Shown one piece after another: positions 18,091-27,591 of a stretch of 64,000 bases of DNA. A program made the position numbers and the translations under genes. The stretch is from contig JAFLTE010000002.1 of NCBI GenBank assembly GCA_022510565.1, positions 186,001-250,000 of the forward strand, written 5' to 3'. Under the pieces are notes generated by a model. That model saw only the letters and a program-made list of their open reading frames with translations, searched no databases and was not told where the DNA came from. The stretch comes from Lachnospiraceae bacterium. GTDB taxonomy: Bacteria; Bacillota; Clostridia; Lachnospirales; Lachnospiraceae. Numbering within the stretch: the stretch's first letter is position 1; every line of letters begins with the position of its first letter.

Positions 18091-18981
18091 ATGCCCAACG
18101 AAATTAAATGGAACAGTCGATTTAACATTGGCGTCGAGAAAATTGATAAAGCGCATGAGAAACTTTTTGCCATCGTCGGCAAATTAATCAGCCTTAACGA
18201 GGATGAGCATAAGCAGCATCACGCCTGCAAGGAAGGTGTCAAATATTTTAGAAGCTATACGCTCAAGCACTTTGCGGAAGAAGAAGCTTATATGCAATCC
18301 ATCAATTATGCAGGATATGCCATGCACAAAAGTCTGCATGACAATCTGCGTGACGAAACTCTTCCGGCTCTGGAGGCAGAACTGGAAGAACACGCTTACT
18401 CCAAGGAGGCGGTGCGGCATTTCGTGGGCATCTGCGCCGGATGGCTCAACGCACATATTATGATAGAGGACTATGCCATAACCGGCAAAAGTGCAAGCAA
18501 ATGGATGCATTCAGCATCCGAGAACGATACGGATGCTCTGTGCAAAGCAGTTCTTCACTCACTCGAAACCCTATGCCATGCCAAGGCGCAGGTTGTCAGC
18601 CAGCATTACGGCGGTGAGGACTTTTCTTCCGGCAAGACTCTCTGCTACCGACTGACCTATCTCGCTAAGGACAAAAGTCGTTTACAGTTCTATCTTATTT
18701 TCGAGGAATCTCTTGTTCTACGCACGCTCAGCGACATTCTGGGGCAGGATATCCCGAAGCTGGACCAGACTGCGATTGCCGCTATGCAGATTCTCTCGGA
18801 GCAGTTTGTAGGCACGCTCAAAGGGCATTTTATGAGCGATAAAAAGTATCTTCTTGAAAAAAGCGATCTGATGACATTCGACCAGTTTGTGAGGACTTTC
18901 GACAAGGAATATCCCCCGTACAGCCTGCTGTTCAGCGCGGATGACAAGGGATATTGTGCGTTCTGTGCTGAGACGATATAA
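18091..18981 (+). CDS. Bacteriohemerythrin fused to a CheX-like domain
   Basis: The first ~130 residues are a hemerythrin, an oxygen-binding di-iron four-helix bundle. All seven iron ligands are present: His22, His60, Glu64, His79, His83, His122 and Asp127. Residues ~150-296 form a second alpha/beta domain resembling the CheC/CheX/DUF3334 phosphatase fold (LTYLAKDKSRLQFYLIFEES, LDQTAIAAMQILSEQFVGTL). The catalytic E-x-x-N of CheX is not evident there (SEQFVG). In a strict anaerobe this is probably an oxygen or NO sensor or scavenger linked to signalling. GCAGGAGG precedes the start. It is divergent from the Hpt gene. Confidence 0.82.
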   Translation: MPNEIKWNSRFNIGVEKIDKAHEKLFAIVGKLISLNEDEHKQHHACKEGVKYFRSYTLKHFAEEEAYMQSINYAGYAMHKSLHDNLRDETLPALEAELEEHAYSKEAVRHFVGICAGWLNAHIMIEDYAITGKSASKWMHSASENDTDALCKAVLHSLETLCHAKAQVVSQHYGGEDFSSGKTLCYRLTYLAKDKSRLQFYLIFEESLVLRTLSDILGQDIPKLDQTAIAAMQILSEQFVGTLKGHFMSDKKYLLEKSDLMTFDQFVRTFDKEYPPYSLLFSADDKGYCAFCAETI

Positions 18982-19022
18982 AAATCTGTTATGATAAAAT
19001 GCCCCTAACGCTTCTGTGCTGC

Positions 19023-20939
19023 CTACTGCTTAAATATATCCTCAAACCACTCATAAGGAATCTCAAAGGTAGGACTGCCGCTGGCACCTGCCGCAATCTC
19101 ATACCTGTCATAACATAATACGATTCCGTCCGGTGTCAGGTAACATCTCAGATCTCTCAAATTTTTCACCAGCACATTATTATCAAATGATTCGTTCCAG
19201 TAATCATGGCCTGTCATCTCACAATACTTATAGATTGCGCTTGTCAGACGCTTCTTATAAATACTCTCTTCCACGGTAAAGAGATCATCCATATGCAGCA
19301 TAAGTCCCGTTTCACGGTCGAAAATCAGGGGGATTGAATTTCTCCACTCTCTAAATCCACCCTCAAAACCCCCTCTGTAATAATACATGGAAATATATTT
19401 ATCGCCAACATATAGGTTACTGTACCCATGCTCTCTGCGCCAGTGAATATAATAATCCTGATTCAGTTCGCTCATCTCCCCAAAAAAGGACTCTTTATCT
19501 TCCAAAGCCAGTTCCAACAGTCCTTCCATCTGTCGGTTTAACTGCTCATAAGAAGCAAGTTCGGAATTAAATTTGGGAAGCGTAATACTGAATTTGCCAT
19601 AGACAGATTCTTCTGTTCCGAAAAATTCTTCATAGTACAGCTCTCCATCCGCATCCAGATATTGCTCCGCGTTCTCATCCATTCTTCCCGGATAATAAAA
19701 GTTAGTTTCATACAGAAGCGAGGTATCCAATACCAACTCCTCCGGCGTCAAAGGTTCCATGTCCTCAAATACTACGAATGATTCTCCATCCCAAATATGC
19801 CAAAGGACACCTTTGTCTTCGGATTCAAAATATCTCGCAAGCACCTGTCCGTTTACCAGAAAGATACCTCTGTTATAATAGCTCCCATACCAGGCATGCC
19901 GGTCATAATTATCTTGCCTGTTTGGGTCATCACTCCCCAAAGCTTCATTTCTTTGTATCAAAAGGCTCTCTTCTCCCGTCGTCAAATCGATCGTGCGTAT
20001 CTCTTCTTCATTCATCGCATATGCCTGACCACGCGCTATCGTATAATGCCACACATCGGATGCCAGAAGCTCTTCTTCTCCCTGCGCATTCAGACGTATC
20101 AGCTGTTCTTGCTCCGAATCCACCCAATATAATCTCCCATGATAGGGAAGTATATCCCATACCCTGTTCTCTTTATGTAAGATTGCCTCCTCTTCTCTCC
20201 CATCCAGACCGCTTTTATAAAGGACGTACCCCTCTCCCTCTTCATAGACCAGATAATAGAGCCATTCCCCATCCGCCACAAACGCCATACATACCCTGGG
20301 GACCAACAGTGCGCAGCCGCTTCCGTCCAGATTCATGGAATAGAGATACCTGTCGTCCTCCGCCGCATCCTCCGTCAACTGATAAAACGGATCATATTCC
20401 CTGTCGTAAACGGAACGAAAATAGATCTTATCCTCCAGAACAATCAGTTCCTGCATGGGAAAATCGGAGAGTTTCGTAAGTCCGCTTCCATCCGTCCCTA
20501 CACAGTAAAGTGTCCTGTTATCACTGACATTGATAAAATAGACCCGGTCCTCCTTGACATAGATAGCGCCCGGAATCTGATCCGCCACTACCTCTATAGG
20601 CAGGCCTGTCCCTTTCGTGCGGCATAAGGAATAATCCGCTGTCTGACTTCTGAAATAATAATATCCGTCCGCATAAGTGATGCTATTCCCCTGATGCAGA
20701 TTTTGAAGGCACTGCACATAGAATTCATCATCCTCACTGTACGATACGGCTGACTGTGACGCTGATTCCGGTTGTGGTTTGGATTCTATTTGCGCCTCCG
20801 GTTCTACTAGTGATTCCTCTTCTGTCTGCAAATTCTCCTGCGGATTTGCCTCCGCTTCTGTACTTTCCCCTGCACTGCATCCTGTCATCAACAACAGGAT
20901 ACCTAATCCTATGCATCTTTTCACTCTGTCTGTTCTCAT
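19023..20939 (-). CDS. Large lipoprotein: beta-propeller-like plus DUF3298/RsiV-like domain
   Basis: Start set at the ATG at 20939 behind AGGAG; the upstream extension has no site and would bury the signal. Signal and lipobox are IGLGILLLMTGC, followed by an acidic linker. Residues ~80-380 contain repeated DUF5050-type strands (YADGYYYFRSQ, YVKEDRVYFINVSDNRTLYCVGTDGSGLTKL, YLYSMNLDGSGCALLV, YKSGLDGREEEAI), suggesting a beta-propeller. The C-terminal ~200 residues (SITLPKFNS, YYYRGGFEGGFREWRNSIPLIFDRETG, FEIPYEWFEDIFK) match the DUF3298/RsiV pattern found in surface and anti-sigma proteins. Function unknown. 638 residues. Confidence 0.8.
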   Translation of the reverse strand: MRTDRVKRCIGLGILLLMTGCSAGESTEAEANPQENLQTEEESLVEPEAQIESKPQPESASQSAVSYSEDDEFYVQCLQNLHQGNSITYADGYYYFRSQTADYSLCRTKGTGLPIEVVADQIPGAIYVKEDRVYFINVSDNRTLYCVGTDGSGLTKLSDFPMQELIVLEDKIYFRSVYDREYDPFYQLTEDAAEDDRYLYSMNLDGSGCALLVPRVCMAFVADGEWLYYLVYEEGEGYVLYKSGLDGREEEAILHKENRVWDILPYHGRLYWVDSEQEQLIRLNAQGEEELLASDVWHYTIARGQAYAMNEEEIRTIDLTTGEESLLIQRNEALGSDDPNRQDNYDRHAWYGSYYNRGIFLVNGQVLARYFESEDKGVLWHIWDGESFVVFEDMEPLTPEELVLDTSLLYETNFYYPGRMDENAEQYLDADGELYYEEFFGTEESVYGKFSITLPKFNSELASYEQLNRQMEGLLELALEDKESFFGEMSELNQDYYIHWRREHGYSNLYVGDKYISMYYYRGGFEGGFREWRNSIPLIFDRETGLMLHMDDLFTVEESIYKKRLTSAIYKYCEMTGHDYWNESFDNNVLVKNLRDLRCYLTPDGIVLCYDRYEIAAGASGSPTFEIPYEWFEDIFKQ

Positions 20940-20963
20940 GCCCGTCTCCTCAAATATCATACT

Positions 20964-20980
20964 GTGGAAATCTTTTCCAC
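20964..20980. repeat. GTGGAAA-N3-TTTCCAC inverted repeat
   Basis: A perfect 7-bp inverted repeat with 3-base centre, about 25 bases upstream of the lipoprotein start and just ahead of its ribosome site. It could be an operator or a 5' hairpin. Confidence 0.5.
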
Positions 20981-21005
20981 GTATATATTTAGGATAGTAC
21001 ACGGA

Positions 21006-21049
21006 TGCATCATTTTCCCATCAAAGATGCATCATTTTTGCATCATTTC
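21006..21049. promoter_or_regulatory. Four phased 11-bp direct repeats upstream of the lipoprotein gene
   Basis: TGCATCATTTT begins at 21006 and 21028, TGCATCATTTC at 21039, and a degenerate copy keeping CATCA (CCCATCAAAGA) at 21017. The exact 11-base period puts each copy on the same helix face, as in operators bound by multimeric regulators. A weak TTGATG/TGTACT promoter on the minus strand overlaps the array. Confidence 0.55.
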
Positions 21050-21054
21050 ACAAC

Positions 21055-21099
21055 TCAAGTCGGAAGGCTTGGGCTTATGCACAGTGCCCCGTACCATAC
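21055..21099 (-). pseudogene. Relic 3' end of a second subtilase gene
   Basis: In the minus frame this reads VWYGALCISPSLPT-stop. The intact subtilase at 45834-47570 ends VGYGALCINNSIPIRV. The shared YGALCI core, with differences mainly at third codon positions, and the similar SLP/SIP ends indicate a genuine subtilase terminus with no body upstream. It is either a tandem paralogue relic or the original 3' end displaced by the island. Confidence 0.55.
21075..21095. repeat. Left boundary repeat of the island (candidate attachment site)
   Basis: Twenty-one bases matching 45860-45880 at 19 positions. Base composition drops sharply to the right of it. See the right copy. Confidence 0.5.
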
Positions 21100-21699
21100 A
21101 TAACTTCGTTGGGTTTATGATAAATTAATGTTAAGTTGGGGGAAAATTGATGGGAAGTTAGTGCTAAGTATTTTTTTAACACTATTATCCGTAATACTCT
21201 TGCGTACATTCACAATACTTATGAAATCTACCTTTTAATCGTTAGTCATTATAGGTTGTTACCGCTATTTTAGCAAATTCTATACTCATCCGCAAAGTTT
21301 CATTCATTATCATCGTATTTAATACAGAAAAAAATCTATCTGTAAGCATGCTGCACAGTGTCTAATAGATGAATTCCCCTGAAAGCGTTTCCACCAATTT
21401 GAGCAGTAAACTAGGAAACTTAAAGAAGAAAGTGTATTGATTTTATTGCTTTTATCAGTTATATTTATATAAACAAACTACAATTTAAATAAAATCATAT
21501 TCAAAACGTGGATTCAAACTTTATATTGCTGAAGCATTCTAAATACAAAATGGGCGGAGTAATAATCTATACAAAACGAGTACAAATAGTACATTGAGGC
21601 TATAGCACTATTATACTATAGTTAATAGTATTACCTTCTATTTAAGATTAGATGTATGTAAATGTCGAAAATACATTGATTTTTGAAGGGAAATATGGA
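21100..21699. other. AT-rich non-coding start of the island
   Basis: About 600 bases without a supportable gene. It holds only the promoter and overlapping inverted repeat at 21594-21629 and a ribosome site before the pseudogene at 21700. Confidence 0.6.
21594..21629 (+). promoter_or_regulatory. Promoter with overlapping inverted repeat
   Basis: TTGAGG (21594-21599) and TATAGT (21617-21622) are separated by 17 bases. A 7-bp inverted repeat (ACTATTA / TAATAGT, 21607-21629) straddles the -10, a typical repressor arrangement. It would drive the decayed gene and possibly the intact downstream module. Confidence 0.45.
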
Positions 21700-22310
21700 A
21701 TGAACAAAAAGGAACTTCTAATTAAGGAAACTCCGTTAAATGGATATCCTGAAGATGCCTATGCCCTCTCGGTAGCTATATCAGAGGCAAGTAGTTATGA
21801 ATGGATATATAGTAATTAAATTCAGTTGGTCTTTCAACACCACGTTAAATATGATAATCAACCCGTAAAATTTTATAAGGTATCATTTAAGTGCGGGTCA
21901 ATATGGGATGCGGATTGTCCTTTATTATGTTTGATACAATTACGAGATAATTGATAGAATCATTTATGATGGACATCATAGATTTTATTTGCATAGCTAT
22001 TGGGTGTAATAAATATGTGAAGATTTTTTAGATGAATTTTATCTTCCTTATAAATCCCAATACAAGAAAGAACACTATATTCATGAAAACTTTTTTATGG
22101 GTTTGGCAGAAACAAAAAAATGTACGGTTTGCCATATGTAACTGATAATACAGGATACAATTTTAAAAAAGTTTCAGTTTGTATAGATGCCGTGAGATAA
22201 GCATACAATGCTGCATTTGTTAAAAGTGTCCAAAAAACGAATCATGTTGATGTCTTGTAATCGTGAAAAGTATAAGTTAAGAAATGTTTACAAAGTTATG
22301 AGGGAGAAGC
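21700..22310 (+). pseudogene. Decayed copy of the BtrH-like gene
   Basis: From the ATG at 21700 the frame reads MNKKELLIKETPLNGYPEDA and stays parallel to the intact downstream gene until a TAA at 21817. After that, homology continues across several stops and frame changes: IQLVFQHHVKYDNQPVKFYKVS, IWDADC, MYGLPYVTDNTGYNFKKVSV, then KRIMLMSCNREKYKLRNVY. It is a tandem duplicate of the first ~230 codons of the intact gene, now non-functional. Confidence 0.8.
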
Positions 22311-22315
22311 CATTT

Positions 22316-23899
22316 ATGCAAAAAAAAGAACTAAAGATTTGTATTCCACCTTTAACTGGATACATGGAGGATGCTTATAATTTGGCTGTAGCTATTACAG
22401 AAGAGAGTAATTATGCGTGGATGTATAGTAACTTTATACAACTGGTTTATCAGAATCCTAAGAAGTATGATGACCAACCAATTAAGTTTTTCAAGATTTC
22501 GTCTAGAAATGGTTTTATATGGGATGCAGACTGTCAGCAGTTATGCACCGATGCTATAACAAAGGATATGTTGGATGCGGTCGGGACGGATATTATTGAT
22601 TTTATTTGTATGGCTATTGATCATGGCAACTATGTCAGGATATATCTAGATGAATATTACCTTCCATACAGATTGTTTTATAATGATTATCACTATACTC
22701 ATGAGAACATGTTTACAGGATATAACAGGGATCGGGATGAATTATATGGTTTAGCCTATGTGACTGATGAGGAGGGATATAATTTTAAGCGTTTTTCAGT
22801 TGATATGGAGTGTGTGAGAACGGCATATAGAAAATCCCAAAGGGTAAATGTTCAGGAGAGTAGAATAACATTAATGAAATGTAATCCTGAGAAATTCTAC
22901 GAATTTGATCGTTCATGTGTTAAGAGGAATGTGTATGAATACATACATTCTATACATACTGATGAGAGATATTCAGAGATAAATAATCCCAATACTGATT
23001 ATAGTTTTGGAATGAGTATTTATGATAATTTAGTTGAGTATTATAGAGTATTTAAGAGACGCTTTGCTATTATTCAGCTCCATAATATATATGAACATAA
23101 GTTACTGATGTTAAATCGAGTGCGCTATATGATAGATAACAGATATATTGAAAAAAATACTGAACTGATAAATGAGTGTGTACTTCTTGCGGATGAGGCA
23201 AATAAGTGCAAAACACAAGGCTTGAAATACCATGTTTCGCAAAAAGAACGTGACTATGAGAAGCTACGCAACGCTCTGCTGAATATTAAGGAGAAAGAAA
23301 GTAACTTTATGCAGCGTTTCTATGATGCTATTTGTGCGGCAGAGATAGTTGAGGATAAAGAACTTATATATTCTCGTTGGGGGCTGTGGAGAAATGTAAT
23401 CATAGAATTGGATAAGCATCTTATTGGAGATATTAACGTAACATTTGTTCTGGTTCTCATAAACGATGTATCACAGGGATATATTTGTTTGACCAATGAT
23501 ACAGACCTAAATGGATATGTAACACCATTTTACTTTCAGTTTTTTGCGAGAGATGGAAGATTTATGATAGCATATGATGAGAAAGAGAATATTATTCAGG
23601 GTGTTACTTGTGCTGGGGGCGAAGAGTACTGTGTGGATATGAAGATCAGTTTGAGTAATAGAACGTACAAGATACATGTTACATCGCAAGATGGCGAGGG
23701 AAGTTGTAGCGGAGTATTTCCCGAGGAAGTGGCTCAGAAGTTAGAGTATATAAATTGTCTAGCTGTTATTCATGAGAATGGCTACAGATATGCAATTAAA
23801 AATGTATCTGCAACAGATTCTCAAAGGACTTGTTCAGTACCAGTGAAATCGAAATTGGAAAACAATGTTCTACAGGATGTAAGTATTGGTAGAGAATAG
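22316..23899 (+). CDS. BtrH-like (papain-like/acyltransferase-type) protein of an export module
   Basis: Start chosen at the ATG at 22316 behind GAGGGAG; the longer frame from 22208 reads through the decayed copy. The 527-residue protein has, at about 108-172, RIYLDEYYLPYRLFYNDYHYTHENMF, then GYNRDRDELYGLAYVTDEEGYNFKRFS. This matches the pattern of BtrH N-terminal-type proteins (D-x-YY-x-P, H-x-x-H, GYD, glycine-turn strands) that accompany peptide or aminoglycoside clusters. His126 and His129 are candidate catalytic residues. Residues ~170-360 are helical; ~360-527 are beta-rich and unrecognised. Role inferred: acyl or peptide transfer before export by the two ABC proteins. Confidence 0.55.
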   Translation: MQKKELKICIPPLTGYMEDAYNLAVAITEESNYAWMYSNFIQLVYQNPKKYDDQPIKFFKISSRNGFIWDADCQQLCTDAITKDMLDAVGTDIIDFICMAIDHGNYVRIYLDEYYLPYRLFYNDYHYTHENMFTGYNRDRDELYGLAYVTDEEGYNFKRFSVDMECVRTAYRKSQRVNVQESRITLMKCNPEKFYEFDRSCVKRNVYEYIHSIHTDERYSEINNPNTDYSFGMSIYDNLVEYYRVFKRRFAIIQLHNIYEHKLLMLNRVRYMIDNRYIEKNTELINECVLLADEANKCKTQGLKYHVSQKERDYEKLRNALLNIKEKESNFMQRFYDAICAAEIVEDKELIYSRWGLWRNVIIELDKHLIGDINVTFVLVLINDVSQGYICLTNDTDLNGYVTPFYFQFFARDGRFMIAYDEKENIIQGVTCAGGEEYCVDMKISLSNRTYKIHVTSQDGEGSCSGVFPEEVAQKLEYINCLAVIHENGYRYAIKNVSATDSQRTCSVPVKSKLENNVLQDVSIGRE

Positions 23900-23943
23900 T
23901 TTCAAAATCTATACCGGCGGAATAGGAAAAAAGGAAGATTTAC

Positions 23944-25749
23944 ATGAAAAAGAAGGACTTTAAATATACACCGCTGTCAAATGTAGTGTTTATGTTGAAA
24001 ACTATGTGCGAAAGCTGCCGGGGATATGTCATCTTTACGTTTGTTAAAGAGTTTTGTGAGAACGTATTCTGGACGATTTTCTCGGTATATCTGACAGAGT
24101 GGATATATGTTTCCATTGAAAATAAAACGCCATTCACAGTGCTTGCTGCTTTTGTCGGGGCAATGTGCATTGGGCATATCGGTATTCACATCTCAGCAGC
24201 AATTCATCAGTTGTGCGAGAAACAGTTTCTTCCTGAAATTTATCGTGGTTTCTACAAAAAAGTTATCCGAAAATCCATCTCTATGGATTATACCAGCTTT
24301 GAAGAACCTGACTTTTATGACAAATACACCCGTGCGCTCAATGAGTGCCAATGGAGGGGAAATAATATTTTGTATTATTCCGCCAAACTTGTTGCGGGTA
24401 TTGCCTCGGTAATTGCAGCGACAATCATTGTTGCAAAAGTTGACCCGGTATTGCTTGTATTTATTGTACCGATGGTAGCAGTGTCCGCGTTTTTTGGGAA
24501 AAAAGAGGGAGATTTATACTACGCTTTGGATTTTTCTAATACCCGTGACGGACGTATTGGCGATTATGTGAAACGTGTTTTTTACGAAAAGAAGTATGCA
24601 GGGGAATTACGTCTTTTTGGTATCGGAAAATTGTTGCTCAAACGTCATAAGGATGCCTATGATGATATGCAGGAACATGCGCGTATATACCGTAGAAAAT
24701 TATGTATTATTGAGCCGATAAAATGGATTTTATACTTTATTTTATCATCGGTTCTACCGTATCTTTACATAACCTTTGTGCTGAATAGAAGCGAAGCACA
24801 GACTGCCGCATACATTGCTATGATACCTGCACTCAGCACCCTTTCCTGGCTTACTTCCAATGCAGTTGAACTTATGGTCTCTCTTGCAAAGGAGAGTACC
24901 TTTGTAACAAATATTCGTGATTTTCTTTCATACTCGACCAAGGCAGAGAGTACCGACCTGAAAAAAGTCAAACAGCTTAATGATATTGAAATCAGAAATA
25001 TGGGTTTTACCTACAAGGGTGCTGAAAAGTCCACTCTGCAAGGTATCAATATGACAATTCGTAAAGGTGAGAAAATTGCTATTGTAGGTCATAACGGTGC
25101 AGGTAAAACAACTTTTGTTAAGTTGCTTATGGGGCTATATAGTGCTACGCAGGGGGAAATATGTATCAGTGGTGAAAATATTCAAAGCTATGAACCCAAG
25201 TCTTATCATCGCCGCTTTGGTACGGTTTTTCAGGATCTGCAGGTGTTTGCCTTGCCGCTTTCTCATAATGTTTTAATGCGTGCGCCGAAAAACGACGAGG
25301 AACGTAGCCTGGTTGAGGATGCACTGCGCAAAGCACAGTTTGATGAAAAGCTTGATACTCTTGAAAAGGGTATTGATACAATGGTTACAAAGGAATTTGA
25401 TGAAAATGGTATGGGACTTTCCGGTGGTGAGGCACAGAAAATTGCTATTGCCCGTGTATTTGCCCGTAAACCGGATATTGTAATCCTCGACGAACCTTCT
25501 TCAGCTCTTGACCCTATTGCGGAGTACAATATGTATAAAAATATGTTGACAGCGACAGATGGCGAAACAGTCATCTTTATTTCACATCGTCTTTCCGCGA
25601 CACGTGACGTTGATAGAATATATATGTTTGAACAGGGAGCGATCATAGAGCAGGGCAGTCATGAGGAATTGATGAAGTTGAACGGAAAATACGCTGAAAT
25701 GTGGAAACTTCAGGCACAAAACTATTTGGCTGAGGAGGTGACCGCATGA
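23944..25749 (+). CDS. ABC exporter half-transporter 1
   Basis: A 601-residue type IV exporter half-molecule. The membrane domain (about 1-330) has hydrophobic segments such as TVLAAFVGAMCIGHIGIHI, IASVIAATIIVAKV and VLLVFIVPMVAVSAFFG. The nucleotide-binding domain has Walker A GHNGAGKTT, signature LSGGEAQK, Walker B IVILDEPSSALDP and H-loop ISHR. It starts 44 bases after the BtrH-like gene and overlaps the next exporter by 4 bases. No C39 peptidase domain is fused to it. It probably works as a heterodimer with its neighbour. Confidence 0.93.
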   Translation: MKKKDFKYTPLSNVVFMLKTMCESCRGYVIFTFVKEFCENVFWTIFSVYLTEWIYVSIENKTPFTVLAAFVGAMCIGHIGIHISAAIHQLCEKQFLPEIYRGFYKKVIRKSISMDYTSFEEPDFYDKYTRALNECQWRGNNILYYSAKLVAGIASVIAATIIVAKVDPVLLVFIVPMVAVSAFFGKKEGDLYYALDFSNTRDGRIGDYVKRVFYEKKYAGELRLFGIGKLLLKRHKDAYDDMQEHARIYRRKLCIIEPIKWILYFILSSVLPYLYITFVLNRSEAQTAAYIAMIPALSTLSWLTSNAVELMVSLAKESTFVTNIRDFLSYSTKAESTDLKKVKQLNDIEIRNMGFTYKGAEKSTLQGINMTIRKGEKIAIVGHNGAGKTTFVKLLMGLYSATQGEICISGENIQSYEPKSYHRRFGTVFQDLQVFALPLSHNVLMRAPKNDEERSLVEDALRKAQFDEKLDTLEKGIDTMVTKEFDENGMGLSGGEAQKIAIARVFARKPDIVILDEPSSALDPIAEYNMYKNMLTATDGETVIFISHRLSATRDVDRIYMFEQGAIIEQGSHEELMKLNGKYAEMWKLQAQNYLAEEVTA

Positions 25750-27569
25750 GTGAAAGAAAAACAGAAAAAATCGGTGTGAAGCGGCTTGTTTCCAATGTAG
25801 GTTACATTCTGAAATACGCCCTTCGCCACGACAGCGAAATGGCAATATCATACATATTGAGTCGCTGTGTGTTTTTTGGTGCAGGTGCTTTTATAGATAC
25901 TTTCCTTTTAAAGCAAATAATAGATATTCTCACAACAACGGCTGACATCGCCGCTATAATTAGAGTTCTGGCTGTTATGGTGGGCATATATGCTGTGCGT
26001 TTGGTAATTCATAGGATTGGTGAGAATCTGTTTTGGACAAGAATGATAGGATTTTCAGGGGCAATACAGCAAGAGCTTATGGAAAAAGCACGGCAGATAG
26101 ATTTGAAATGTTACGATATTCCTGAATATTTCGATGATTTTATCATTGCGGCCTCTCAATCGGAAGAAATGGCTAAAAAAGCAATTATGAGTGTTGCAGA
26201 TATTGCTGCAAATATAACGGCTATGCTGGTTGCGGGAACAATGATTATTACCATGAATCCTATTATTGCGATTTTCCCGATCATCGGATTTGTCATTAAT
26301 ATTGTGACTCGTTTTATCATTACTAAATTGGAATATCAGTACAGTGTTGAGAAGGCAAAAATAGGACGCAAAGCTGATTATTCCAAGCGGGTTTTCTATC
26401 AACCTGAATATGCAAAGGAAATCAAACTGACGGGTATTGAAGAAGCACTCTTGGAACAGTATGATGAAGCCATAAATGAAGAAAGAAAAATGGCAATTAA
26501 ATACAGCCTGAAAATACTTCCGCCAACTCTGATAAACTGGATATGCACATATACACTGTGTCAATTTTACGCGGTGCCTGTTTATCTCGCTTATCTTGCA
26601 ATCGAAAAGCAGAGTATTAAACTTGGCGATGTAGCGTCACTGAGAAATGCAACAAACAATATTAAGAATCGACTGGATCAGATGAACTACGCACTTGTTG
26701 ATTTTCAGACAGTTGGTCAGTACGCAGAGAAATTCCGTCGTTTTATGGACTATGAGATTAACATTGAGGGATGTGAAGGAACAGAGCCTATCCCAGAAAA
26801 TGACTGCACGCTTGAATTGAAAAACGTAAGCTTTAAATACAAGGAAAGTGAGCAATATGTCCTCAAAAATGTAAGTATGACAATACATAAGGGAGAAAAG
26901 ATTGCACTTGTGGGTGAAAATGGTGCAGGTAAGACAACTCTCATTAAGTTGATTATGCGTCTTTACGATGTGACTGAGGGAGAGATAACCCTTGGTGGTG
27001 TTGACATACGTAAGCTTAACATCAGGGATTATCGCGAGAAAATCGGTGCGGTGTTCCAGGATTACCAGATTTATGGAGCCAGTCTTTCCGAAAATGTAAA
27101 GACGGACTTTGTTAGCGGAGAAGATAGTATAAAAATTAAAGCAGCACTGGAAAAAGCTGATTCTAGCAGAAAACTTGCAACGCTTGAAAATGGAATTGAA
27201 ACTGAGCTTACCAAAGAGTTTTCTGAGAGAGGAACAATCCTTTCGGGAGGAGAGTCACAAAAAGTGGCAATTGCCAGAATGTTTATGAGAGATATGTCGA
27301 TTGTCATTCTTGATGAACCTTCCTCCGCACTAGATCCTATTGCAGAATACAGATTGAATAAGAGCATGCTTCAAAATGCGGAAAATCAGGCGGTTATCCT
27401 TATTTCACACCGTTTGTCTACAACTAAGGATGCAGACAGAATTATTCTTCTTGAAAATGGAAGTATTGCGGAAAGCGGAACACATTCGCAGCTTCTTGCC
27501 AACGGAAAAACTTATGCAGAGATGTGGAATATCCAGGCAGAAAAATATTGTGTCGGCATTTACGGATAA
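25746..27569 (+). CDS. ABC exporter half-transporter 2
   Basis: A 607-residue exporter half-molecule parallel to its neighbour: membrane domain (about 1-340; ISYILSRCVFFGAGAFIDTFLL, TAMLVAGTMIITMNPIIAIFPIIGF), then a nucleotide-binding domain with GENGAGKTT, LSGGESQK, IVILDEPSSALDP and ISHR. The ATGA overlap implies equimolar synthesis and a heterodimer. Both ATP sites keep the catalytic Glu after Walker B. Substrate unknown. Codon use is AT-biased like the rest of the island. Confidence 0.93.
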   Translation: MSERKTEKIGVKRLVSNVGYILKYALRHDSEMAISYILSRCVFFGAGAFIDTFLLKQIIDILTTTADIAAIIRVLAVMVGIYAVRLVIHRIGENLFWTRMIGFSGAIQQELMEKARQIDLKCYDIPEYFDDFIIAASQSEEMAKKAIMSVADIAANITAMLVAGTMIITMNPIIAIFPIIGFVINIVTRFIITKLEYQYSVEKAKIGRKADYSKRVFYQPEYAKEIKLTGIEEALLEQYDEAINEERKMAIKYSLKILPPTLINWICTYTLCQFYAVPVYLAYLAIEKQSIKLGDVASLRNATNNIKNRLDQMNYALVDFQTVGQYAEKFRRFMDYEINIEGCEGTEPIPENDCTLELKNVSFKYKESEQYVLKNVSMTIHKGEKIALVGENGAGKTTLIKLIMRLYDVTEGEITLGGVDIRKLNIRDYREKIGAVFQDYQIYGASLSENVKTDFVSGEDSIKIKAALEKADSSRKLATLENGIETELTKEFSERGTILSGGESQKVAIARMFMRDMSIVILDEPSSALDPIAEYRLNKSMLQNAENQAVILISHRLSTTKDADRIILLENGSIAESGTHSQLLANGKTYAEMWNIQAEKYCVGIYG

Positions 27570-27591
27570 GTTTTTACAGAATTGTCGGCTA

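Noticed and set aside
22208..22315. 36-residue N-terminal extension of the BtrH-like protein
   Set aside because: The extension aligns with an internal segment of the same family (around KRIMLMSCNREK) and is the tail of the decayed upstream copy, so the true start is at 22316.
22316..27569. Lanthipeptide or lasso-peptide cluster
   Set aside because: No LanB/LanM/LanC, radical SAM, lasso cyclase or convincing precursor peptide was found beside the exporters.
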